NCBI RefSeq assembly: GCF_947507565.1
Contig: NC_089193.1
Coordinates: 682,001 to 746,000 of the forward strand
DNA length: 64,000 nucleotides
Origin: Oscarella lobularis
Taxonomy: Eukaryota; Porifera; Homoscleromorpha; Homosclerophorida; Oscarellidae
Direction of reading: 5' to 3'
In this document: piece by piece, positions 9,651 through 18,784 of the stretch
Layout: every line of letters starts with the position of its first letter
How positions within the stretch are numbered: position 1 is the first letter of the stretch
Notes under the pieces: generated by a model
The model's input: only the letters and a program-made list of their open reading frames with translations
The model's database searches: none
Told to the model about the DNA's origin: nothing
Made by a program: the position numbers and the translations under genes

Positions 9651-12600
9651 CTAATATATATTAGCTCTACCTATTTGGTGACGATTGAAAATGACTTCCA
9701 ACTTGTGCACGACGTCGTCAAATGTGGGTCGCCGAAACGGACTTGCATTCCAACACAGCTGAGTTAATTCTTCCATAAATTTATCACCAGCGGAAGAAAA
9801 CTCGGGACGAAGTCCATAAGAAACGATCTGATTTAGAACGTCACTCATAGTCAAACCCATTTGTAGATGCTCCCAATAGGGATGCTTTGCCGTTTGAATT
9901 TCCCACAAAGCAATTCCGTAGCTGTAGACGTCCACTGACAAGTCGTAGTCGCGTCCCAAGATAATTTCTGGGGCTCTGAAAAGAGAAGTGCCAATGGCTT
10001 TCGTTCCTCTCACGGGCATCACGCGTTTGAGTCCGTTGTCAATTACTTGCGGCACGATTTTTGTGCAGCCTAAGTCGGCGACTTTGACGACGCCGCGATC
10101 GTTGATGAGCAGGTTGTCGCATTTGAGATCGCGATGCATTCGGCCAAGTTTGTGCAGATGGCGCATGCCTTTCGCTGCATCAAGGGCGTATTTTACTTGA
10201 AGACAAATTGGCATTGATTTATTAAGATATTTAATGTCTAATTCTCTGCGCACTGATCCACGTTCCATATACTCCAGAACAATGAATGGATTGTCGTTCG
10301 CTGTTTTGCCGGTTCCAATAAACTGTACAATGTTACCGTAAAATATTGATTGCAGTAAGTCGCTTTCGGCGTCGAATTCACGCAACTGCTCCTCGGTGCA
10401 ATCGTCTGCGCTAATTTTGAGCACTTTTACGGCAACGGTCTGATTACGATACTCAGCGCTCCACACATAGCCGAATGATCCTTGCCCGATCGTCTCTTTT
10501 CAAAGTATTTCTTCTTGATTTACAGACCATACATTGGACAGCTTTATCAATGTGTTTTCTGATGTATCTAATTCGCTTCTTGTTTTTTGCAACAGCGCGT
10601 CTTTACTTAATCTTCTGTTGTTTTCTAATTTTTCTGATGCAATAAACGGTGACTATAACAAGAAGTCCAGCAGCCACTGTCCCACAGCTACCAATATACA
10701 GAATTGGAGTTTGACACTTGTCCCCTATATATCCAAAGTAGCACTTGCAGATAGTGCGAAAGTCATACTGAAGAATGCATTCGCCGTTAGAACACCATTT
10801 TGGAGAACAAGTGCAATTTTTCTTTAGAGCGGATCCTTCGGAAAACGTGACTAAGTTAGGTGGACATTTGGTGCAGTTCGTGGCTCCATAGTCTTCACTA
10901 TACGTGTTTTCGGGACACTTCTGGCACGGATATGTGCTTATGTCAGAGCTGTATGTTCCGGGAGTGCATCCAATTTTAAAAGAGTAGACGGTTGGTTGAT
11001 ACATTGCGCTCTCGTCCAGACTTAGGTGCAATGTGAAAAGCTTGTTTTTAAGGGCGGCAAGAAAAATCGGACCGCCAATAGTTGTTTTGCCTGTAAAGAG
11101 CGTCATCAGATGTCCAGCTTTAGCTACTTCAAACATCTTCAGCGATGAAGAGCCATTGACATTGTGTAAACCGTAAAAAACATAGCCACCAATTCTACTA
11201 TTGGCCGCGGAAACACAGCTATCCTTCTTTTCAAAAAGTTTCCACGATGCGTACTGCCATGGTGCTGAGTTATCTGTTATATTAACAATAAAAACACGAG
11301 AATTACACAAACCATTGCAGTTATTGAGCAATCCACCAAAGACGTACAAAGAATCGTTCACAACCGTTGCATACGTAGAAACAGTATACCCACAGTAAGA
11401 ACTGACAATGGTTGGATATAAGTTAGAAAGTATACCTTGATTGCGGAGGTGACGAGGACAAAACCAAGAAGCAGCCATTGTGGCCAAGTTTAGTGTCAAG
11501 ACCCACAACTCGGTTGGATCAAAAATCTTAGAAGAATAAGAAATAGCACCGTATAGAATTAATGACCCGTTTTCCATTGGCGTTAGAGATGCATACATTT
11601 CGAATTTTGGTTGCAGTTCGTGCTGTTTCACTTGACTCCAAAGTCGCTCGCTGACTGTGTATACCCAAAGGTCATTATTCAATTTGTACGTAGCATCGTT
11701 TTGCAAACGAGAATAAACAACAACGTTATCATTGCCAAAAGCTGAAACAGCAGCAGCGTTCAAGTTTATTCGTCTGTCCGGATCGTATAGCATCCATGTT
11801 TTCAAGTCTACGTTTAGTTGCCAAAGAGGACCTTCAAGAGGCTTCCGCAAGTGAAGGTCACCTACGCTTTTGATCAGCGCGCACTTGAATATGAGGGAAT
11901 TTCCAACGCCAATAACTGTGGGCGGCGAATCAACGTTAAAACAATCGTCAGTCGAAGGAGTAGGACGGGGAGAAGGCAACCTGGTCAACGTGAAATCAGT
12001 CGCTTTGCCTCCTTTCGTCACTGCGCCGAGGGAGATGTTAACCGTCCACGCCGCCAGATAACCTTCACAGCCAAAGCATTGCTTCGAAAACATAAGAATA
12101 CCTCCCCCAACGTCTATTACTGTAGGAGACATGCTTCCTGGCAAATGTGTTTCACAATCCCTCTCATATTTTAGACTCAGTAAAACTTTTTTCTTCGTGC
12201 GGACATGGTAAACTAGCGTTTCCTTTCCACTGGACATCAGGACAACTCCAAAGTTTATCAGATAAGTCCCACTATTTGGTTTATATCTGAAGCTAAATGG
12301 TTCGCAGCAATTGTCGTGGAGTGACCACGTTAACGTGAGCGTATTTAGTTTCCAAACGCCTTTGGGAGAAGTGCCAATTACATACATATCCGTCTTAATT
12401 GTGAAAGATAACTGTTGATACAGCCGTGGTGGCCAATTAACGGAACCAGACCCATTTCCATGAAACGTCCAGTGATACCTCATGTGGTCTTCGTCGGTGT
12501 CATCAACGCAGTGCAGCTCCCACAAATCGCGCAACGGGCCAGATGGTCCATAGCCTCCGTATATGAAAAGAGATTCCTTGCAGTGGCACGGGCTACCTTC

Positions 12601-13163
12601 GCGCCAAACTGCGCTGGCCGAATGGCGATCACGTGGAGACGGTCGAGGCGGAGAAACTGAAAGCGGTAGCCACTTTTCGCGAGTGCCATCAAAGAGCCAT
12701 GCCTCCTTACGGATGTACGTGCTGCCGTGCTGTTCTCCTCCAAATAGCATTACACGCGTTTCGCAAAGCGTACTAAGAGAGTGGCCCCTACGCATACCTA
12801 GACGAGAGGGTGTCATTGCAAGTATCCACGAATTAATTCCAGGGCTATATATCCAAGAGTCAGAAAAGCTTCCGATGTTGTTCTCGCCGCCTTGAAAAAG
12901 AAGGCGAGTCCGCGTAGTGTAAAACTCCGAAGAACTTGAGGACGCATTTCGGCTGCGTCGATATGCTGCTACAGCAAAATTTTCCCGGGCTGGTGGTCTG
13001 TTTGCTGCCCATCCAGTCATTTTGACCACTTGTTAAAATTCTTTGAATCATCACTGCAATCACCTTCGTCAACGCCGAGCTCGGCTCCCACGCTAAGTTG
13101 ATTCGAGCAGCACAAGGCTATATATAAACTATAACAGAGAAGAAAGAGAGGCAGTCTTGGCAT
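9651..13163 (-). pseudogene. Receptor kinase: signal peptide, kelch repeats, EGF, TM, TKL-like kinase; three lesions
   Basis: ATG at 13163 starts a signal peptide (MPRLPLFLLCYSLYIALCC). Kelch repeats follow (LLFQGGEN, VMLFGGEQ, LFIYGGYG, LYVFGGLLNN), then a cysteine-rich GCC2/GCC3 ephrin-receptor-like segment (CTPGTYSSD, CPENTYSED), an EGF domain (CSNGECILQ, CKCYFGYIGDKC) and a transmembrane helix (GTVAAGLLVIVTVYCI). A TKL-type kinase completes it: GQGSFGYV, VAVKVLK, HRDLKCDN, DLG in place of DFG, and an APE-like APEI. It would sense an extracellular ligand and phosphorylate Ser/Thr or Tyr inside. Three breaks interrupt it. A T4 run on the plus strand (13020-13023) puts the signal peptide out of frame with the kelch part. 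An A5 run after the TM helix (plus-strand T5, 10629-10633) shifts into the juxtamembrane segment. A TGA at 10500-10502 sits just before the kinase P-loop. Kelch and kinase blocks are each openly coding, so decay is recent or the locus is null only in this allele. Confidence 0.7.
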
Positions 13164-13554
13164 CGAATCAGAAGCAAATCGTAGAGTGACGTTCGGGTTA
13201 CCTCAGCTTTCGATTTATGCAAGACTGCATGGGGAAGACAAAGTCATCCCAGCGGGATTTTCCCCAATTGCCCATTAATTAATTGATCCTACAGTACTGT
13301 GCGCTGCGTTGGAGAACGGTCTGGGTATCTTAGGTGCTTCGACGCCGATTCGAACGCATTTCGATCATTCTTGGGATAACCAATCGTCTAAATCGCACTA
13401 ACTTCGCACTACAGCGGACGAAACCTTTTACATCAAGCACGCTAAGCTAAGATGGAGGGCAACCGAGACTTTTCGCGAACCAGACTGAGGCAGCGCCGAG
13501 CTTTCAACTGCAGGAGTGGCGTTTGACGATCTCAATAACGCCTCATGGCGTTTG
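13164..13554. other. Short intergenic stretch upstream of the receptor kinase
   Basis: I see no coding motif. It lies between the receptor-kinase start and the Gypsy insertion, so it probably contains the promoter of the former. No clear element can be named. Confidence 0.35.
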
Positions 13555-13559
13555 GACTT

Positions 13560-13646
13560 TGTGACGGGACCCGTTGGTCCGGGGTAGGTGTTAATATCTA
13601 GCGGGTGGCTCTCGATGCTAATAGATATATCTTAACACACGTTACA
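13560..13646 (+). repeat. 5' LTR, 87 bp
   Basis: It begins TGTGACGGGACC and ends CACACGTTACA, with the TG...CA ends of LTRs and near-inverted termini (TGTGAC / GTTACA). At 87 bp it is far below the usual several hundred base pairs for Gypsy LTRs. Confidence 0.9.
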
Positions 13647-13666
13647 TGGTGACACGAGTGCGATTC
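13647..13666 (+). other. Primer-binding site
   Basis: TGGTGACACGAGTGCGATTC starts directly after the LTR. TGG pairs with the CCA end of a tRNA, and GTGCGATTCG has the shape of a complement to a tRNA T-arm. The tRNA identity cannot be fixed by eye. Confidence 0.75.
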
Positions 13667-13676
13667 GCTTCTTCAT

Positions 13677-16600
13677 ATGGAAACTCGCTCTCACGCTCGC
13701 TCTATTCCGAAATCGGGATTACAGGCTACACCGCTCGCTCCTTCGTCGCAGGCTGGTTCGTCTGGGCTCGCTACGACACCTCGGCGTCGCCTTCTACCAC
13801 CGACGCCTGAGCCGTATCGTCCTCCGAATTTTCCCCCGCCAGCTCCGCTCAAGGTCAGGGGCAGCTTAGCGCAGTCTTGGAGAGATTGGCGACAGCAGTG
13901 GAACGCATATCTCACTGTCATGCGTTTGCACGACCAACAGGACGATTACCTTGTCGCGCTCTTTCTGTCGTGTATCGGTCCCGTGGGAACACGGATCTAC
14001 AACGGACTACCCTTCGCAAACGAAGACGACAAGCAGACGCTGCGTTGCGTTCTCCGGCTGTTTGACGAGAAGTGCATTGGCGAAATCAATCCTATCTACG
14101 AGCGCTACGTTTTCACTTGTCGCAACCAAACGCCCGATGAAGACTTCGAACAGTTTCTCACCGATATTCGTCAACTTATCGACCGCTGTGATTACGGCGC
14201 CCTCACGGACGATCTCCTTCGCGACCGCATCGTCCATGGGATACGCGACGAACCGCTCCGACAGCGTCTCCTCTCGAAAAAGGACCTCACCCTCGAGAAA
14301 TGCATCCTTATCTGTCGATCGTATCAGAACACGGCTCGACAGATGTCCGTGATGCGACAGGCAGGTGGAGATTCACACAAGACGCCGGACGACGAGTCGC
14401 TTCACGCCTTTCAACACGGTCGAACGCACAAAGGCAAGCCGAAGGCGCAAAGAAAAGCCGCTGACACCGCCGTCATCAGCGAATGTCGCAACTGCGGTGG
14501 ATCACACGATCGGGGAAAGTGCTCGGCGTTTGGCAAGACATGCGGCCACTGCGGCAAAGCCAACCATTACACTCGAGTGTGCCGGTCGAAGCAGCGCGGT
14601 GAGCCAGCGGTACGCCAGATGTGCGAAGATACGGTGGCGACGCTCTCTGACTCGGATGACGAAGAAGTGATCATGCACCTGACGCTCGAGAGTTCGGACG
14701 ACGAATCGGTCGCAACAGTGAACGCGATGCGCGACGTAGACGACAAATTTCCGAAGAAACTCGAGACGATTCTTGACGTCAATGGCCGTCAGGTCCGGTT
14801 TCAACTAGACACTGGGGCAGGTTGCAATACTATCCGGGAGTGCGATCTTCCCGAGGACGCCCGGATCGCGCGCACTAACAAAGTCTTACGGTTATATGAC
14901 AAATCGACCGTCCCGCCGGCTGGAGAATGTGAGTTTCGCGTTCGATATATAAACGGTAAACGCTGGTACCGTGGTAAATTTCTCGTCGTGCGCGATGCTC
15001 CGGTTTCGATATTGGGATCCTCTGCGTCAATACAAATGGGGTTTCTCAAAGTGCGACCGCAGTTTTTGCATGCTGTCACTGCGACGGAGCAGGTCAAGCC
15101 GGGCACACCTGTCTCTCTTTCAAAAGAGGACTTGCTTCGCAAATATCCAGCGGTATTTGAAGACAAGTTAGGCACCTTTCCGGGAGAAGAGACTCTGGAG
15201 CTAGACCCCAGTGTCCAGCCTGTTAAACTTCCGACACGTAGACCACCTATCGCGCTGAAGGAACGTTTTCGTGCTGAGTTACAACGCCTCGAGAAACAAG
15301 GTGTTATCTCTCCTGTTACACGCCCAACCGATTGGGTCTCGGCTCCTGTTATAATTCCCAAACCGAACGGAAGCATACGTCTCTGCTTGGATCCCAAGCC
15401 GCTCAATCGAGCTCTTAAACGCTCCCACTATCACATGCCAACACTGGAGGACATACTTCCGGAGTTGGACACCCCGAAGGTTTTCTCCGTGGCAGATGTC
15501 CGAAATGGGTTCTGGCATGTCCTTCTTGACGCCTTTTCCCGCAGCCTCACAACCTTTGGAACTCCGTTTGGGCGTTATCAGTGGAATCGGTTGCCTTTCG
15601 GAATTGCCCCGGCGCCAGAAATTTTTCAACGTCGTCTCCTTCAATGCCTTGAAGGATTGACCGGTGTCTATGTCGTAGCGGACGATATTCTTATTGTCGG
15701 TGACGGTCCCACTGAGAGCGCCGCAACAGCGGACCATGATCGCAAGCTCGTTCAACTGCTGGAGCGCTGCGCACAACTGCACATCCAGTTGAATCTTGAC
15801 AAACTGCAACTACGGGTTTCTTCTGTTGCCTACCTTGGTCACCTCCTAACCACAGCCGGTCTCAAACCTCATCCGAAAAAGGTTGCCGCTGTGGCTGACA
15901 TGCCACCACCGACCGATGTACACGGCGTCCGGCGCATTCTCGGGGTTGTGAATTATTTATCTCGTTTTGTGCCGCACCTCGCTGATCTCTGCGATCCTCT
16001 TCGTAAGCTTACCCATCAAGACGCGTCCTGGCAATGGACTGAGGGAGAGCAAGCGGCCTTCGAGCGTATCAAAACTGCTATCTCATCAGAACCCGGCGTC
16101 TTGCGCTTCTACAAGCCAACCGAAAAGCTCACACTGCAATGTGACGCATCGGACGTCGGCATGGGAGCTGCTTTGCTGCAAAATGGTCAGCCACTTGCGT
16201 ACGCCAGTGCTGCCTTCACATCGACCCAACGTGCTTACGCTCAGATCGAGAAAGAGCTTCTGGCAATCGTCTTCGGGCTGGAACACTTCCACCAGTACAC
16301 GTTTGGGCGCGTGGTGCATGTGGAGAGTGACCACAAACCTCTCGAAGCAATATCACGCAAGCCGCTGCACAGCGCCCCGCGCCGACTCCAGCGCATGTTG
16401 CTTCGACTCCACAACTATGACACCGTCATTGAATATCGCAAGGGTGCGGATCTACATATTGCTGACACTCTTTCGCGCGCTTACCTGGCGTCGGTGACTC
16501 ACACCGAGGAGTTTGTCTCCTTCATGGATGAACTTGCTCACACGACTTCCGGACACGATGTCAATCTCTCCAGCCCAGCTCTCTGCGACATACGACGTCA

Positions 16601-17879
16601 CACTCAAGACGATGACTCGCTGCAGGCACTTATTCGTGTTCTTCGCTCTGGATGGCCTGACTCCAAACGTTCTCTACCCGTCACTCTCACACCCTACTTT
16701 GCAGTCCGTGACCAGCTCGTCGAGCAGGACGGAATCATCTACAAGGGCCAATGTGTTCTCATCCCTGAAAAGATGCGCACGGCGACTCTGCAGAAGCTTC
16801 ACGCTTCTCACATCGGCATTAATGGCTGCGTCCGACGTGCTACCGATGTTTTATACTGGCCCGGTCTCACCAGCCAGTTGAAAGCCACCCTCCAGCAATG
16901 CGACATCTGTCGCTCGTACGATCTGCGACAGAGCAAGGAGTCACTTATCTCTCACGCGGTACCAAACCGTCCTTGGGCTAAGGTGGGCGCGGATCTATTT
17001 CAGTTTCGCGGAAAGGAATACCTCGTTTTGTCCGACTACTTCAGTAACTATGTGGAGGTCGAAAAGCTACCGACAACGGACTCTGCAGCTGTCGTACGCG
17101 CACTAAAACGACAGTGGGCGCGCCACGGTATACCGGATCTTCTTGTCAGTGACAATGGACCCCAGTTTTCGTCATCGACGTTTCGCACTTTCGCCGCAGC
17201 GTGGGGTTTTCTTCACGTCACAAGTAGTCCGGGGTATCCTCAGTCGAACGGAAAGGCCGAGAATGCCGTCCGCACCGTCAAGCGATTGTGGCGCAAAGCA
17301 GAAGAGGCAGGAGAGGACAAATGGCTCGCTCTTCTTGATTGGCTCAATACTCCGTCGGAGCACACTCGTTCAAGTCCGGCCCAACGTTTTTACTCACGCC
17401 GTACCCGCACTCTCCTTCCGACGGCGCCCGTGCTTCTTACTCCTAACGTGCCTTCCTCCGCGAATTCCGATCTGGCGGCTAGCAAGGCCAAACAAGCAAG
17501 TTATTATGATACGTCGGCCAAAGACCTACCGGCCCTGTCCGTAGGCGACTCCGTGTTTGTACAACCAGTACCCCACGACTCGTCCGCTCCGTGGAAACCC
17601 GCCAAGATTGTGACATGTCTACCACATCGCTCGTACGTCGTTGAAATGCGAAGCGGCAACAGGCTTCGGCGCAATCGCCGTCATCTTCGATTAGCCACAA
17701 ACCGAAAGGCTACGCCCACTGTTTCTCCGTCATCGCGTCCGACCTCGTCGTCCACGCGTCCTTCTTCGCTCCGCAGTGCTTCCCCGTCGTCGTCGCACCC
17801 ACAACCCTCGCGCGGACGTCACACTCGCTCAGGCCGCCCAACTCGAGCTCCGGCGTATCTGCAAGAGTACGTGACGTAG
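13677..17879 (+). CDS. Gypsy gag-pol polyprotein, 1,400 residues
   Basis: This single open frame carries out the element's whole copy-and-insert cycle. In order: a gag region (about residues 60-230), two zinc knuckles (CRNCGGSHDRGKC and CGHCGKANHYTRVC, about 270-305), and an aspartic protease (LDTGAGCN, about 378). Reverse transcriptase follows (FSVADVRNGFWHVLL and the catalytic VVADDILI, about 600-680), then RNase H (CDASDVGMGAAL, HVESDHKPLE). The integrase has an HHCC zinc finger (HASHIG ... CDICRSY) and the catalytic D, D and E in GADLF, SDNGPQF and GYPQSNGKAENAV. The VADD form of the RT motif is typical of the K02A2.6-like lineage as I know it, and is not a defect. The tail is low-complexity Ser/Pro/Arg. 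There is no env. The start is the first ATG after the primer site. Confidence 0.93.
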   Translation: METRSHARSIPKSGLQATPLAPSSQAGSSGLATTPRRRLLPPTPEPYRPPNFPPPAPLKVRGSLAQSWRDWRQQWNAYLTVMRLHDQQDDYLVALFLSCIGPVGTRIYNGLPFANEDDKQTLRCVLRLFDEKCIGEINPIYERYVFTCRNQTPDEDFEQFLTDIRQLIDRCDYGALTDDLLRDRIVHGIRDEPLRQRLLSKKDLTLEKCILICRSYQNTARQMSVMRQAGGDSHKTPDDESLHAFQHGRTHKGKPKAQRKAADTAVISECRNCGGSHDRGKCSAFGKTCGHCGKANHYTRVCRSKQRGEPAVRQMCEDTVATLSDSDDEEVIMHLTLESSDDESVATVNAMRDVDDKFPKKLETILDVNGRQVRFQLDTGAGCNTIRECDLPEDARIARTNKVLRLYDKSTVPPAGECEFRVRYINGKRWYRGKFLVVRDAPVSILGSSASIQMGFLKVRPQFLHAVTATEQVKPGTPVSLSKEDLLRKYPAVFEDKLGTFPGEETLELDPSVQPVKLPTRRPPIALKERFRAELQRLEKQGVISPVTRPTDWVSAPVIIPKPNGSIRLCLDPKPLNRALKRSHYHMPTLEDILPELDTPKVFSVADVRNGFWHVLLDAFSRSLTTFGTPFGRYQWNRLPFGIAPAPEIFQRRLLQCLEGLTGVYVVADDILIVGDGPTESAATADHDRKLVQLLERCAQLHIQLNLDKLQLRVSSVAYLGHLLTTAGLKPHPKKVAAVADMPPPTDVHGVRRILGVVNYLSRFVPHLADLCDPLRKLTHQDASWQWTEGEQAAFERIKTAISSEPGVLRFYKPTEKLTLQCDASDVGMGAALLQNGQPLAYASAAFTSTQRAYAQIEKELLAIVFGLEHFHQYTFGRVVHVESDHKPLEAISRKPLHSAPRRLQRMLLRLHNYDTVIEYRKGADLHIADTLSRAYLASVTHTEEFVSFMDELAHTTSGHDVNLSSPALCDIRRHTQDDDSLQALIRVLRSGWPDSKRSLPVTLTPYFAVRDQLVEQDGIIYKGQCVLIPEKMRTATLQKLHASHIGINGCVRRATDVLYWPGLTSQLKATLQQCDICRSYDLRQSKESLISHAVPNRPWAKVGADLFQFRGKEYLVLSDYFSNYVEVEKLPTTDSAAVVRALKRQWARHGIPDLLVSDNGPQFSSSTFRTFAAAWGFLHVTSSPGYPQSNGKAENAVRTVKRLWRKAEEAGEDKWLALLDWLNTPSEHTRSSPAQRFYSRRTRTLLPTAPVLLTPNVPSSANSDLAASKAKQASYYDTSAKDLPALSVGDSVFVQPVPHDSSAPWKPAKIVTCLPHRSYVVEMRSGNRLRRNRRHLRLATNRKATPTVSPSSRPTSSSTRPSSLRSASPSSSHPQPSRGRHTRSGRPTRAPAYLQEYVT

Positions 17880-17924
17880 GGCACTTAAGGGAAGAAAGGA
17901 AAAGGGGTACTGTTCTTCTATGTC

Positions 17925-17982
17925 GTTCGTATATGTCTAAGGTAGTCGTACTGGTTCGTATATGTCTAAGGTAGTCGTACTG
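17925..17982 (+). repeat. 29-bp tandem repeat before the 3' LTR
   Basis: The unit starts GTTCGTATATG and ends CGTACTG. It occurs twice head to tail at 17925-17953 and 17954-17982, between the polyprotein stop and the polypurine tract. Confidence 0.85.
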
Positions 17983-17997
17983 AGTAAGGAAAGGGGA
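17983..17997 (+). other. Polypurine tract
   Basis: AGTAAGGAAAGGGGA lies immediately before the 3' LTR and would be the plus-strand primer for reverse transcription. Confidence 0.7.
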
Positions 17998-18152
17998 TGT
18001 GACGGGACCCGTTGGTCCGGGGTAGGTGTTAATATCTAGCGGGTGGCTCTCGATGCTAATAGATATATCTTAAGACCCGTTGGTCCGGGGTAGGTGTTAA
18101 TATCTAGCGGGTGGCTCTCGATGCTAATAGATATATCTTAACACACGTTACA
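17998..18152 (+). repeat. 3' LTR, 155 bp with internal 68-bp duplication
   Basis: This is the same sequence as the 5' LTR, but the inner 68 bp (from GACCCGTTGG to ATATCTTAA) is present twice in tandem. Reverse transcription makes both LTRs equal, so the duplication or its loss happened after insertion. Confidence 0.88.
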
Positions 18153-18157
18153 GACTT

Positions 18158-18784
18158 TCGTCTCATAAGGCGCGATTGCGTCAAATCACGGATTCAGATG
18201 GGAAAACTGTTTGCATGTCCAAAGGCTTTGTCCATTCCTTTCACGTCTCAGCAAGGTTAATGACGAGAGCGATCTCTATTGTGACTGAGTCAAATACAGA
18301 GGGGCAGGAATCACACGAACAGATATCACCACCAGGAAGTGCCTTTCATTCACAAGGTACACTGATCTTCTTTCCAGAGACATAGTCATCGCGCATGGCG
18401 CAGGAAAACGCAGAAATTTTTTTCTTCTCAGGACATGCTTAATCGTACTACCAAATCTCATAGCTATAAGTGTGTAAGAGAAGACAACAAGAATTAGCTA
18501 GCAAAGCGATAAAGTCTATGAGCACAAATAGAGCGTTCGTTCAACTTCCTAACAAACGCAACATAGAAATATAACAGAGCAACAAATCAGAACACAGAAG
18601 GCGGTTACAGTAAGCAAATCAGAACAGAAAAAGTCTTCGTAAAATTGCGTGCACTAGATACGAAATTTAACTAACAGTGGACTAAATAACGCACGTAGAG
18701 TGGTAGAAAAAAAGAACACATTAAACGACCATAAAACAGGACTAATAGAAAACAACGTGCAAGAGAGAGACATTTGCTTTACGT
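18158..18784. other. Intergenic, 3' flank of the giant gene
   Basis: I see no gene. On the minus strand this is the downstream region of the giant AAA+/VWA gene and should hold its 3' UTR and poly(A) site. No unmistakable AATAAA could be assigned. Confidence 0.35.

Larger units (their letters stand above)
13560..18152 (+). mobile_element. Intact Ty3/Gypsy retrotransposon (K02A2.6-like) with very short LTRs
   Basis: A complete 4.6-kb element: 87-bp 5' LTR, primer site, one uninterrupted gag-pol frame, polypurine tract and 3' LTR. GACTT flanks both sides (13555-13559 and 18153-18157) as a 5-bp target duplication. Apart from a 68-bp internal tandem duplication in the 3' copy, the two LTRs are identical as far as I can compare by eye, which implies recent insertion. 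It is inserted between the receptor kinase and the 3' end of the giant AAA+/VWA gene. Confidence 0.93.

Noticed and set aside
5925-10502. Alternative genetic code with TGA as Trp
   Set aside because: TGA ends other genes or frames normally, and the giant gene and Gypsy frames use TGG for Trp with no internal TGA.
10560-10606. A 28-39 bp intron to restore the receptor-kinase frame
   Set aside because: Shorter than any other intron here, and the adjacent +1 frame reads naturally across the segment, so a one-base indel is simpler.
15660-15710. VADD instead of YxDD in the Gypsy RT as a defect
   Set aside because: This form is familiar from K02A2.6-like elements, and all other catalytic motifs are intact.
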